Assembly: GCF_002953135.1 (NCBI RefSeq)
Contig: NZ_CP026372.1
Coordinates: 1,054,001 to 1,118,000, forward strand
DNA from: Sphingobium sp. SCG-1
GTDB lineage: Bacteria; Pseudomonadota; Alphaproteobacteria; Sphingomonadales; Sphingomonadaceae
Direction of reading: 5' to 3'
Length of the DNA stretch: 64,000 nucleotides
In this document: one piece after another, positions 17,273 to 25,450 of the stretch
Layout: each line of letters begins with the position of its first letter
How positions within the stretch are numbered: the first letter of the stretch is position 1
The notes under the pieces: model-generated
What the model was told of the DNA's origin: nothing
Database searches by the model: none
The model's input: only the letters and a program-made list of their open reading frames with translations
Position numbers and translations under genes: made by a program

Positions 17273-17983
17273 ATGTCCAGCATCGTTCAGTTCGAAAATG
17301 TAGGCCTGCGCTATGGCTTGGGCAGCGAGACGCTGAGCGACGTCAGCTTTTCGCTGCACGCCGGGGGCTTCTATTTCCTGACCGGTGCGTCGGGCGCGGG
17401 CAAGACGTCGCTGCTTAAATTGCTCTATCTCGCGCAACGGCCGAGCCGCGGCGTGATCCGCCTGTTCAACGAAGACGTTGTGACGTTGCCGCGCAAACGC
17501 CTTCCCGGCTTCCGCCGCCGCATCGGCGTGGTGTTTCAGGATTTTCGGCTAGTCCCGCATCTTTCCACCTATGACAATATTGCACTTCCGCTCCGTGTCG
17601 CGGGTTTGGAGGAAAGCGAAGTGAGTGCGCCGGTCGCCGAGATGCTGGCCTGGGTGGGGCTCAGCGATCGTGCCGACGCGCGCCCCGCCACATTGTCGGG
17701 CGGGGAGCAGCAGCGGGTTGCGATTGCGCGCGCCGTAATTGGCCGCCCCGAAATCCTGATCGCCGACGAACCGACCGGCAACGTCGATCCCGACATGGCG
17801 CAGCGTCTGCTCAGCCTGTTCGAGGCGCTGAACAAGCTTGGCACGACCATGGTCGTCGCCACTCATGATCTGCCGTTGATCGGGAAGGTGCCGGGCGCGC
17901 AGATGATGCGCCTCGATCGTGGACGGCTTGCCGATCCCACCGGGTCGTTGCGTTATCCTCCCAACCGGCCGCCTGCGTCATGA
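17273..17983 (+). CDS. ftsE: Cell division ATP-binding protein FtsE
   Basis: This 236-residue ABC ATPase has Walker A GASGAGKTS, Q-loop VVFQDFRLVPHLSTYDN, signature LSGGEQQR and Walker B ILIADEPTGN followed by the His switch THD. FtsE with FtsX forms a complex at the divisome that controls periplasmic amidases or hydrolases. The ATG at 17273 is chosen because it precedes the family start SIVQFENVGLRYG. The stop overlaps ftsX (ATGA). Confidence 0.94.
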   Translation: MSSIVQFENVGLRYGLGSETLSDVSFSLHAGGFYFLTGASGAGKTSLLKLLYLAQRPSRGVIRLFNEDVVTLPRKRLPGFRRRIGVVFQDFRLVPHLSTYDNIALPLRVAGLEESEVSAPVAEMLAWVGLSDRADARPATLSGGEQQRVAIARAVIGRPEILIADEPTGNVDPDMAQRLLSLFEALNKLGTTMVVATHDLPLIGKVPGAQMMRLDRGRLADPTGSLRYPPNRPPAS

Positions 17984-18912
17984 AAATGCGCATCCGGGGG
18001 CAGGGGGCGCGGGATCGAAAAGCGCGCAAGGACAGCGGGACGGCGGCGCGCAATCGCCTGCTGCCCGAGGGACGGGTCGCGGGGCCGATGCCGTGGGTGA
18101 TCGCAATCATGATGTTCCTGACGGTGCTGATGGCGGCCGCCGCCTTGAGCCTGTTTCAGGCGTCCCGCTCGCTGGGGCAGGATCTGTCGGGCCGCGTCAC
18201 GATCCAGATCGTCGAGGCCGACGCGTCGGCGCGACGCGATCGCGTTGCGCGGCTGACGAACACGTTGCGCCGCCTGCCCGGCGTCACCGACGTACAGCCT
18301 GTCGCCGATCAGGCGCTGGCGGATCAGCTACGGCCATGGCTGGGCGACGATATGTCGGCTATCGACTTGCCGATCCCCGCTCTGGTCGACGCCCGACTGC
18401 AAACCAGCGATCCCCGCGCGTTTGACGCCCTGCGCCGGACAGTGGCGCAGGTGGACAGGTCTGCGCGCGTCGAGCCTCATGCGGCTTTTCTGGCGCCGCT
18501 GTCTGGCCTTATGACTTCGGTGGCGTGGCTCGCTACCGCGCTGGTGCTCCTGATGGCGCTTGCGACGGCGGCGGTGGTCGTGCTGGCGGCGCGGGGGGCG
18601 CATGACAGCCACCGGAGCACGATCGACGTGCTGCATCTGATGGGCGCGACCGACGTTCAGATCGCACGCCTGTTTCAGCGGCGGATCGCGCTCGACGCGC
18701 TGTTCGGCGGCGCTCTGGGCTTCACTAGTGCGGTCGCGGTGATCCTCGTCATTGCACAGCGGCTGGCGGCCACCGGTTCGGACCTTCTGCAAAGCATTTC
18801 GCTCCCGTTGCCCTACTGGCTGCTCCTGCTGGTGCTTCCCGCCGCAGGCGTCGCGCTGGCGATGCTGACGGCGCGCTGGACGGTGCTCGCCGCGCTGGAG
18901 CGGCAATTATGA
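17980..18912 (+). CDS. ftsX: Cell division protein FtsX
   Basis: This 310-residue permease-like protein has a basic cytoplasmic N terminus and a first membrane helix (about 38-60). A periplasmic loop with the conserved RLPGVTDVQPV segment follows, then three more helices including the FtsX core HLMGATDVQIARLFQRRIALDALFGG. It pairs with FtsE. It overlaps ftsE and the following gene by four bases each, so three or four genes are co-translated. Confidence 0.93.
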   Translation: MKMRIRGQGARDRKARKDSGTAARNRLLPEGRVAGPMPWVIAIMMFLTVLMAAAALSLFQASRSLGQDLSGRVTIQIVEADASARRDRVARLTNTLRRLPGVTDVQPVADQALADQLRPWLGDDMSAIDLPIPALVDARLQTSDPRAFDALRRTVAQVDRSARVEPHAAFLAPLSGLMTSVAWLATALVLLMALATAAVVVLAARGAHDSHRSTIDVLHLMGATDVQIARLFQRRIALDALFGGALGFTSAVAVILVIAQRLAATGSDLLQSISLPLPYWLLLLVLPAAGVALAMLTARWTVLAALERQL

Positions 18913-19439
18913 TCGTCCGCTCTGCCTCGCTGATGCTGATAGCCTGGATATTGGGCTTCGCATGGTTCGGCGCATTCCTGCCGCAGCCGCTCGACGGGCG
19001 TACGACCGATGCGATTGTCGTGCTGACCGGCGGGGCAGGGCGTCTCGACCGCGGACTGGCGCTGCTGAAGGACGGGGCGGCCAAGCGGATGCTGATCTCC
19101 GGGGTGGACCGTTCGGTGCGCCCGGTGGAACTTGCCAATCGCTATAATGTCCCGATGCCGCTGTTCGATTGCTGTGTGACATTGGGCCGGGAGGCCATCG
19201 ACACGCGGTCCAACGCATTGGAAACGGGGCGCTGGCTCAATCGCCGGAACTTTCGGACGGTGCGTCTCATCACGACTGACTGGCACATGCGCCGCGCCGC
19301 GCTCGAACTGCGGCAGGCGCTGCCGGGCGATGTCATACTGGTCTATGACGCGGTGCCCAGCCGCCCGAGCCTGGCGATGCTGTTCAAGGAATATAATAAG
19401 TATCTGCTCCGCCGCGTCGTCGCGTTCCTCGGCATATAA
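18909..19439 (+). CDS. YdcF-family (DUF218) protein
   Basis: This 176-residue protein has an N-terminal membrane helix and a DUF218 domain. Visible parts are DAIVVLTGGAGRLDRGLALL, KRMLISGVD, a SNALETGRWL segment and RLITTDWHMRRA. YdcF-type proteins bind S-adenosylmethionine or act in envelope metabolism; the exact role is unknown. The start overlaps the ftsX stop, and plsC follows nine bases after the stop, suggesting an envelope operon. Confidence 0.85.
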   Translation: MIVRSASLMLIAWILGFAWFGAFLPQPLDGRTTDAIVVLTGGAGRLDRGLALLKDGAAKRMLISGVDRSVRPVELANRYNVPMPLFDCCVTLGREAIDTRSNALETGRWLNRRNFRTVRLITTDWHMRRAALELRQALPGDVILVYDAVPSRPSLAMLFKEYNKYLLRRVVAFLGI

Positions 19440-19448
19440 GGCTTCGTC

Positions 19449-20132
19449 ATGATTATGATCCGCTCGCTGGCCTTCATGGCCGTGTTCTATGGCCTTTCGC
19501 TATTCTGGGTGCTTTGGACGATCGCCGCGGCCCCGTTCGGCACGCGCCATGTGCAGATTGCCGCGACCCGCTGGAGCCGCTTCCATCGCAGGTGCGCCCG
19601 CGTCCTTCTCGGCCAGAAAGTCGAAGTGGTCGGTACGCTGCCCTCCGAACCCATGCTCTACGTGCTCAAGCATGAGTCGATGTTCGAGGCGATCGACCTT
19701 CTATGCCTGTTCGACGCGCCGATGGTGGCCGCGAAGAAGGAACTGATTGAAATCCCCTTATGGGGTCACGCGGCGCGGCTCTACGGCCTGATTCCGGTGG
19801 AGCGCACCGCAGGTCCGGCGGCGATGCGGGCCTTGCGGAAGGCGGCGCTGGATGGGTTGGCCACGGGGCGACCGATCTGCCTGTTCCCCGAAGGCACGCG
19901 CGTGCCCCATGGGACATCGCCCGAGTTGCGCGCCGGTTTTGCGGGGCTTTACATGCTGCTGAAGGTGCCGGTGGTGCCGATAGCCGTGAACAGCGGACGC
20001 GTATCGCCCCGCCGCACCTGGCTGAAGCGCCCCGGCACCATCACCTATCTGGTCGGCGAAACGATCCCCGCCGGGCTGCCCCGCGCCGAAGCGGAGGCGC
20101 GCGCCCATGCGGCGATCAATGCGCTGAACTAA
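19449..20132 (+). CDS. plsC: 1-acyl-sn-glycerol-3-phosphate acyltransferase
   Basis: This 227-residue membrane-associated enzyme acylates lysophosphatidate to phosphatidate in phospholipid synthesis. An N-terminal hydrophobic helix is followed by the acyltransferase motif I, HESMFE at 75-80. It has Glu where the classic H-X4-D motif has Asp, a variant I recall from other proteobacterial PlsC proteins. Motif III LFPEGTR is at about 141, and VPIAVNSG lies near 178. It closes the ftsE-ftsX-ydcF operon. Confidence 0.9.
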   Translation: MIMIRSLAFMAVFYGLSLFWVLWTIAAAPFGTRHVQIAATRWSRFHRRCARVLLGQKVEVVGTLPSEPMLYVLKHESMFEAIDLLCLFDAPMVAAKKELIEIPLWGHAARLYGLIPVERTAGPAAMRALRKAALDGLATGRPICLFPEGTRVPHGTSPELRAGFAGLYMLLKVPVVPIAVNSGRVSPRRTWLKRPGTITYLVGETIPAGLPRAEAEARAHAAINALN

Positions 20133-20139
20133 AGGCCGA

Positions 20140-20778
20140 TCAGAACGTTGGTCCCTGCACCGCGCTGTTGGCGGGCTTTGCGGGCTTTGCGGCTGCCAGA
20201 GCTTCGGTCAGGCCCGTCGCACGTCCTTCGCGCTCCGCATAATCGCGCGCGGACATGCCCGCAATTGCGTCGCGCTTGTCCGGGTTCGCGCCCTGCGCCA
20301 CCAGCAGTCGCGTCATGGCGAGGTCGCGCAACTGCACAGCCCGGATCAGCGGCGTTTCGCCATTGTCATTGGCCTTGTCGACAGACGCGCGATTGGCGAG
20401 CAACAGGCTGACGCCATCCGCCCAGCGCAACTGCGTCGCCAGCATCAGCGGCGTGTCGCCCGCATTGTTGGCAAGGTCGGGCTTCCCGCCCTTCGCCAGA
20501 ATGAAGTTGAGCCACGTCAGGTCGCGGCGCGCCACTACGATATGGAGCGCCGTTTCGCCATTCTTCAGGTCACGCGTATTGACGACGGTGCCGCCCGGCT
20601 TCTCGATCAGCTTCGTCGCCTTGTCGCCGTCGCGGTCCTTGACGGCTTTCAAAAAATTGAAGCTGTCGGAAAATTGCGCCTGCGCCACGCTCGGCATCAT
20701 CATCGCCGCAATAGGCATGCCAATGACCATGCTGCGCACCGCCATCATAAGCGCCGCGCGTACCAACTGCCGTTTCAT
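20140..20778 (-). CDS. Secreted ankyrin-repeat protein
   Basis: This 212-residue protein has a signal peptide (cleavage near AQA) and at least four ankyrin repeats: GETALHIVVARRDLTWLNFIL, GDTPLMLATQLRWADGVSLLL, GETPLIRAVQLRDLAMTRLLV and AGMSARDYAERE. Such periplasmic ankyrin proteins mediate protein binding; the partner is unknown. The ATG at 20778 is preferred because it starts the signal peptide. It is convergent with plsC, with only seven bases between stops. Confidence 0.88.
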   Translation of the reverse strand: MKRQLVRAALMMAVRSMVIGMPIAAMMMPSVAQAQFSDSFNFLKAVKDRDGDKATKLIEKPGGTVVNTRDLKNGETALHIVVARRDLTWLNFILAKGGKPDLANNAGDTPLMLATQLRWADGVSLLLANRASVDKANDNGETPLIRAVQLRDLAMTRLLVAQGANPDKRDAIAGMSARDYAEREGRATGLTEALAAAKPAKPANSAVQGPTF

Positions 20779-20837
20779 CGTCTTGACCCCGTTTCCAATT
20801 GCTAAATGCAACCTAGCAGGGCATGGCTGGCTACGCC

Positions 20838-21446
20838 ATGAACAAAGCGTCATTCTTCCTCGCCACCCTTGCTTTTGCAGGGCTTTCCGCCTGTTCGCCC
20901 AATGGCGGCGGGTCCAATTCCGTACAGGAAGCGCCTCTGGCCGGCGCCCGGATCGGCGCGCCTTTCACGCTCACGGATCAGGATGGAAAGAGCGTGAGCT
21001 GGGACAGCTTCAAGGGCAAATACCGGATCGTCTATTTCGGCTACACTTTCTGCCCGGACGTATGCCCGGTCGATTTGCAGAAGATCATGCAGGCCTTCAC
21101 CCGGTTCGAAAAGCAGAAGCCCGCGCTGTCGGCCAAGGTGCAGCCGATCTTCATCAGCGTCGATCCCGAGCGTGACACAGTGCCGGTCATCAAGAATTAC
21201 GTGACTGCCTTCCATCCCCGGCTGATCGGCCTCACCGGCAGGCCGGAGCAGATCGCGAAAGTCGCCAAGGACTTCGCTGTCATCTATTCCAAGGAGAGCG
21301 AGGGCGAAAATTACCTCGTCAGCCACAGCCGCACGCCGTATTTGTTCGGGCCGCAGGGCAATCCGATCGCACTTATCCCCGTGGGCGAAAATGCGGAAGC
21401 GACGCCCGACGCCATTCTCGCGACACTCGACCAATGGGTGAAGTAG
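20838..21446 (+). CDS. SCO1/SenC copper chaperone lipoprotein
   Basis: This 202-residue protein has a lipoprotein signal with lipobox LSAC and a thioredoxin-like fold with the copper motif CPDVCP and a conserved SHSRTPY histidine. SCO1 delivers copper to the CuA site of cytochrome c oxidase and acts at the outer face of the inner membrane. The start at 20838 gives a normal lipoprotein signal; an in-frame ATG at 20823 is possible. The stop overlaps the next gene by 13 bases. Confidence 0.92.
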   Translation: MNKASFFLATLAFAGLSACSPNGGGSNSVQEAPLAGARIGAPFTLTDQDGKSVSWDSFKGKYRIVYFGYTFCPDVCPVDLQKIMQAFTRFEKQKPALSAKVQPIFISVDPERDTVPVIKNYVTAFHPRLIGLTGRPEQIAKVAKDFAVIYSKESEGENYLVSHSRTPYLFGPQGNPIALIPVGENAEATPDAILATLDQWVK

Positions 21447-21868
21447 CCTTCTGGGAAAAGCCGCTCGCCGCGCTGGACCGGGCGGAGTGGGAGGCCTTAT
21501 GCGACGGCTGTGGTAAATGCTGCCTGCACAAGGTCGAGGATGAGGACACCGGCAACATCTATCCCACCAACGTCGCGTGCCGCCTGCTCGATCGCGACTC
21601 CGGCTCGTGCACGCATTATCGCGGTCGGCGCGTCTTCGTGCCCGATTGCGTGCGGCTGACGGCGAAGCTCGTCGATCAGATCTCGTGGCTCCCGCGCACC
21701 TGCGCTTACCGGCTGCGCGGCGAGGGAAAGCCGTTGCCGGACTGGCACTATCTGATTAGCGGCGACCGGGAAGCCGTACACCGCGCGCGCGAATCCGTGC
21801 GTGGCTGGACGGTGGCGGAAGTGGAGGCGGGCGATCTGGAAAACCATATTGTCGATCGCGACATCTAA
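21434..21868 (+). CDS. YcgN-family cysteine cluster protein (UPF0260)
   Basis: This 144-residue protein has a cysteine cluster DGCGKCCLHK at about residues 23-32, with further conserved Cys in NVACRLLD, GSCTHY and PDCVRL. This arrangement is typical of UPF0260/YkgJ zinc- or iron-binding proteins of unknown function. It overlaps the SCO1 gene by 13 bases. The start is the only ATG before the conserved FWEKPLAALDRAEWEALCDGCG segment. Confidence 0.9.
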   Translation: MGEVAFWEKPLAALDRAEWEALCDGCGKCCLHKVEDEDTGNIYPTNVACRLLDRDSGSCTHYRGRRVFVPDCVRLTAKLVDQISWLPRTCAYRLRGEGKPLPDWHYLISGDREAVHRARESVRGWTVAEVEAGDLENHIVDRDI

Positions 21869-21890
21869 GACGGCCGATGACAGTGCGATC

Positions 21891-22571
21891 ATGGTGGACG
21901 GCGAGCGCATTGCCGTTCGCGTGTGCCGGTCGGCACGCGCGCGCAGCTATCGCCTGACGCTGGACACGAAGCGCGGGGGGCTGCGCCTGTCGATGCCCGC
22001 GCGGGCCAGTGTGCGCAAGGCGCTCGGCTGGGCGCAGGGGCATGAAGCATGGGTCCGCGATCAGATGGCCCGCGCACCCCAAGCGATTGCTCTACGCAGC
22101 GGCGCGACCTTTCAACTGGAGGGCCGCGACACGCTCATCGTCTGGGACGCCGCTGCGCCGCGCCGCGTAATGCGTGTAGGCGACAGCGTGATCGTCGGCG
22201 GACCGGAGGATGCAGTGGGTCCACGCGTCCTGCGCTGGCTGAAGGCAGAGGCTAAGCGCGTGCTCGAGTTGGAGACGCGGGAGATCGCAGACAGGCACGG
22301 GCTGGCCGTGGCCAGCGTCGGGCTCGGCGATCCGAAGTCACGCTGGGGCAGTTGCGCGTCGTCGGGCGTCATCCGCTATAGCTGGCGGCTGATATTGTGC
22401 CCGCCGCACGTTCGCCGCGCGACCGTGGCGCACGAAGTCGCACATCTGCTGCACATGGATCACAGCCCCGCCTTCCACGCGGCACATGCGCGCCTGCTCG
22501 GAGATGACCCCAGACCGGCGCGCGCATGGCTGAAGATGCACGGTGGCGCACTGCATCACGTCGGACTGTGA
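21891..22571 (+). CDS. YgjP/SprT-like metal-dependent hydrolase (DUF45, M48-like)
   Basis: This 226-residue protein belongs to the DUF45/YgjP family. An N-terminal VRVCRSARARSYRLTLD segment is followed by the pattern SRWGSCASSGVIRYSWRLILCPP and the zinc motif HEVAHLLHMDHSPAF. Some members hydrolyse UTP and others are unassigned. The ATG at 21891 is chosen over a TTG at 21849 because the conserved part begins right after it. A 22-base gap separates it from the YcgN gene. Confidence 0.85.
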   Translation: MVDGERIAVRVCRSARARSYRLTLDTKRGGLRLSMPARASVRKALGWAQGHEAWVRDQMARAPQAIALRSGATFQLEGRDTLIVWDAAAPRRVMRVGDSVIVGGPEDAVGPRVLRWLKAEAKRVLELETREIADRHGLAVASVGLGDPKSRWGSCASSGVIRYSWRLILCPPHVRRATVAHEVAHLLHMDHSPAFHAAHARLLGDDPRPARAWLKMHGGALHHVGL

Positions 22572-22634
22572 TCGCCGGGGGGTGACAGCCACCGGCCGCT
22601 ATGCAATGGGGCCGACAACAGGGAGAGCGCAGCG

Positions 22635-23087
22635 ATGGCAGGCCGATATTTCGACGAATGGCAGATTGGGGACCGGATCGTGCATGAGATCCGCCGCACC
22701 GTCACCGAAACCGACAACCTGCTGTTCTCGACGATGACACACAATCCTCAGCCGCTGCACCTCGACCTGGAGGCTGCGAAGGCGAGCGAATTCGGTCAGA
22801 TCCTCGTCAATGGCACCTTCACCTTCGCGCTGATGGTCGGCTTGTCGGTCGGCGACACTACCTTGGGCACACTCGTCGCCAATCTTGGCTACGACAAGCT
22901 GGTTATGCCCAAGCCCGTCTTCATCGGCGACACGATGCGCGCCGAAACCGAGGTCGTGGAGCTTAAGGACAGCAAGTCCCGCCCCGGCGCTGGCATCGTC
23001 ACTTTCCGCCACGAACTCGTCAATCAGCGCCAAGAGATTGTCTGCCAATGCCTGCGGACCGCGCTTCTCCAGAGGAAAGCCGCATGA
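22635..23087 (+). CDS. MaoC-family dehydratase (enoyl-CoA hydratase type)
   Basis: This 150-residue protein has a hot-dog fold with the MaoC hydratase motif: TETDNLLFSTMTHNPQPLHLD, with catalytic Asp/Asn and His positions, and LVNGTFTFALMVGLSV. It is likely to hydrate a 2-enoyl-CoA. The stop overlaps the downstream CitE-like lyase start (ATGA). A MaoC hydratase fused by operon to a CitE-like lyase suggests a mesaconyl-CoA or methylmalyl-CoA type step, but the substrate is not proven. Confidence 0.9.
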   Translation: MAGRYFDEWQIGDRIVHEIRRTVTETDNLLFSTMTHNPQPLHLDLEAAKASEFGQILVNGTFTFALMVGLSVGDTTLGTLVANLGYDKLVMPKPVFIGDTMRAETEVVELKDSKSRPGAGIVTFRHELVNQRQEIVCQCLRTALLQRKAA

Positions 23088-23920
23088 AGCTGCGCTCGCT
23101 CCTGTTCGTACCCGGCGATCGGCCTGAGCGGATGGCGAAGGCGCTCGGGTTAGGCGCCGACGCGCTGATCCTCGATCTGGAAGATTCCGTCGCGCTCCCG
23201 GCGAAGGACACGGCGCGAGCAGCGACGGCGGCATTCCTCCGGACGGCAGACCGCACGGCGCGGTTATTCGTGCGAATCAATCCCATCGATGGCGACTTGG
23301 CCGCGCGCGATCTGGACGCGATCCTCGATGCCCGCCCCGACGCGATCGTCCTTCCAAAGGCAGAGGGCGCCGCCAGCGTGCAGGCGCTCGCGGTCAGGTC
23401 CGGCGACATTCCGATCATGCCCATCGCAACGGAAACCCCGGCGGCCATATTCCAGCTCGGCAGCTTTGCATCCGTGCACGACAAGCTGGTCGGTCTCACC
23501 TGGGGCGCGGAGGATCTGCCCGCCGCCATCGGCGCGACCACATCGCGACATGAGGACGGCAGCTACACGCCACCCTATGAGATCGCCCGCGCCCTGACGC
23601 TGTTCGCGGCGCACGCTGCGGGCGTGGCCGCCATCGAAACCGTCTATCCTGCCTTCCGCGATCTGGACGGTCTTGCCGCCTATGCCGCGCGCGCCCGCCG
23701 CGACGGCTTCACTGGTATGATGGCGATCCACCCTTCGCAGGTCGCCGTCATCAACGCCGCGTTTCAGCCCACCGAGGCGGAGATCGCCCACGCCCGCGCC
23801 GTCATCGCAGCGTTCGAGAACAGCGCATCGTCCGGCGCGCTTCAGCTTGACGGCAAAATGATCGACGCTCCCCATCTGGCGCAGGCGCGTGCAATCCTGG
23901 CGAAATCATCCGCAACCTGA
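23084..23920 (+). CDS. HpcH/HpaI-type (CitE-like) CoA lyase
   Basis: This 278-residue TIM-barrel enzyme has the CitE/malyl-CoA lyase signatures RSLLFVPGDRPERMAKAL, DALILDLEDSV with the metal-binding Asp/Glu, LFVRINP, a DAIVLPKAEG block, LVGLTWGAEDL, and GFTGMMAIHPSQV near the C terminus. It cleaves or forms C-C bonds of malyl- or citramalyl-CoA type substrates. It is coupled to the MaoC gene by overlap. Annotation as citrate lyase beta alone would be too specific, since the alpha and gamma subunits are absent. Confidence 0.9.
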   Translation: MKLRSLLFVPGDRPERMAKALGLGADALILDLEDSVALPAKDTARAATAAFLRTADRTARLFVRINPIDGDLAARDLDAILDARPDAIVLPKAEGAASVQALAVRSGDIPIMPIATETPAAIFQLGSFASVHDKLVGLTWGAEDLPAAIGATTSRHEDGSYTPPYEIARALTLFAAHAAGVAAIETVYPAFRDLDGLAAYAARARRDGFTGMMAIHPSQVAVINAAFQPTEAEIAHARAVIAAFENSASSGALQLDGKMIDAPHLAQARAILAKSSAT

Positions 23921-23939
23921 GCGACATGCCGTCGACAAC

Positions 23940-23967
23940 GCATTACGGATAATTGCTTACGTAATGC
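23940..23967. promoter_or_regulatory. Perfect 8-bp inverted repeat between the CitE-like gene and the flippase gene
   Basis: GCATTACG (23940-23947) and CGTAATGC (23960-23967) are separated by 12 AT-richer bases. There is no T-run, so an operator is as likely as a transcript end. No regulator can be assigned. Confidence 0.4.
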
Positions 23968-24114
23968 ACGCCATTCCCCTGACGCCACCGATGGCTTAGG
24001 TATTTCGCCAGGATCGGGCCGTCGTACGGCCGGTCTTGGCAGATCGGGCGATCGTCAGCGCACCAATCGTCTGTCCCTTATTCTGGCTGAAACTTCCTGA
24101 AGGGGGATCGCGCG

Positions 24115-25404
24115 TTGCAGCAGGGCGATGGGGGAAGCGAGTATATTCGCCTGGGACCTGCCAATGCAGTGCCATCTCGCCCGCCTCTTTTTCTCTCGTT
24201 ATGGCGCAATCAGAGCGTAAGAGGTGCCGCCGTGTTCGCGTTCAGCGGCGCGGCCTTCGCCGCTGGCAACCTGCTCCTCGCACTCAAACTCTCCACGACC
24301 GACTATGGCAGTTTCGCTCTTGTCGTGGCGGTTCTCGTGCTCAGTTCCAGCATAGCCCCGCTCGGCCTGGACCAGTTGATGCTCCGGCGGCACATTCCGC
24401 TGAACCGCCGCGCCCTGATGCCGCTGCTCGCTTCGGCGACGGCGATCGCGGTGATCGCGGCGGCGTTTACGCTCTACGCCTATAAGCTGGAGATAATCGA
24501 AATCGTCGCGCTCGCACTTGCGACCGTAACGGCGGCGGTCCTGCGGACGGTGGCGGGAAGCCTGCGCCGTCATGGCTACGCGATGACTGCGAACATGGTC
24601 GATACGTCGAGCGACTGGATCATCCTGCTCCTCAGCCTGCTCGCCGTGGTCGGCGTGATCTCCACCGGCACGGCGGCCACGGTCGGCTATCTGATCGGCC
24701 TGATGCTGGTGACGCTCGCGGGCGCGGCGTTGCTGCGGCATCTGGAACGCAACGTGAAGTTCCGTGTCGAACGCATAGACTTCAGGGAAGCCGGCTCTCT
24801 GCTCGGCATCGCCGCAGCCGGAGCCGCGCTCGTGCAACTGGAGCGGCTGCTCATCCCGCTGCTCCTGACGCTGGCCGATCTCGCGACGTTTGCCGTGCTC
24901 GCCGCAGTGGCCATCGCCCCGTTCCGCGTAATGGGCGCGGGCATCGTCACTTCGCTTGCCCAGCAGATCCGGCGTGCCCACAGTCCGGAGGCGCGGCGCA
25001 AGGCACTGCTCCATGAAACCCAGATTTTCGTTGGGCTGTCCGCGCTCGCCTGCCTGTTTGTCCTAGTCGTCGGGCCATGGGCGGCGGATGTCCTGACTGG
25101 CGGCAAATATCAGGTGAGCCTGCTGCTCGCCGCCGCCGCCTGCATCAACGGCGTGGGCAAGGTGCTACAGGCGCTGCCGCGCGCCGTCATCGTCGGAGGC
25201 GGAACGCCGCGTGACCTGCATGGTGCGAATATGTCGATCTGGCTCTGCGTCCTCGGCACCGTAGTGGGGTCCGTCATTGGCTATCCGGCAGGGTTAGCGG
25301 GTCTGGTGGCGGGCGCGGCGATCGGCAACATCGTCGCGACTCTGCCGCTCGCCATCATCGCGCGCCGGATGCTGAGACCCGTCGATCAACCGGGCCTCGC
25401 CTGA
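24115..25404 (+). CDS. Flippase-like polytopic membrane protein (polysaccharide exporter type)
   Basis: This protein of about 429 residues has roughly 12 hydrophobic segments. It has the general look of Wzx/MATE-type lipid-linked oligosaccharide flippases, including the N-terminal AFSGAAFAAGNLLLALKLSTTDYGSFALVVAV block. It would translocate lipid-linked glycans. No glycosyltransferase genes are adjacent, so the substrate is open. The start is uncertain: a TTG at 24115 has a GGGGGA site seven bases upstream, and a GTG at about 24169 is the alternative. Confidence 0.78.
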   Translation: MQQGDGGSEYIRLGPANAVPSRPPLFLSLWRNQSVRGAAVFAFSGAAFAAGNLLLALKLSTTDYGSFALVVAVLVLSSSIAPLGLDQLMLRRHIPLNRRALMPLLASATAIAVIAAAFTLYAYKLEIIEIVALALATVTAAVLRTVAGSLRRHGYAMTANMVDTSSDWIILLLSLLAVVGVISTGTAATVGYLIGLMLVTLAGAALLRHLERNVKFRVERIDFREAGSLLGIAAAGAALVQLERLLIPLLLTLADLATFAVLAAVAIAPFRVMGAGIVTSLAQQIRRAHSPEARRKALLHETQIFVGLSALACLFVLVVGPWAADVLTGGKYQVSLLLAAAACINGVGKVLQALPRAVIVGGGTPRDLHGANMSIWLCVLGTVVGSVIGYPAGLAGLVAGAAIGNIVATLPLAIIARRMLRPVDQPGLA

Positions 25405-25450
25405 ACGATTTTGGCTTGGTCCGCCTGCGCGGCGACCCTATATCCCGCTC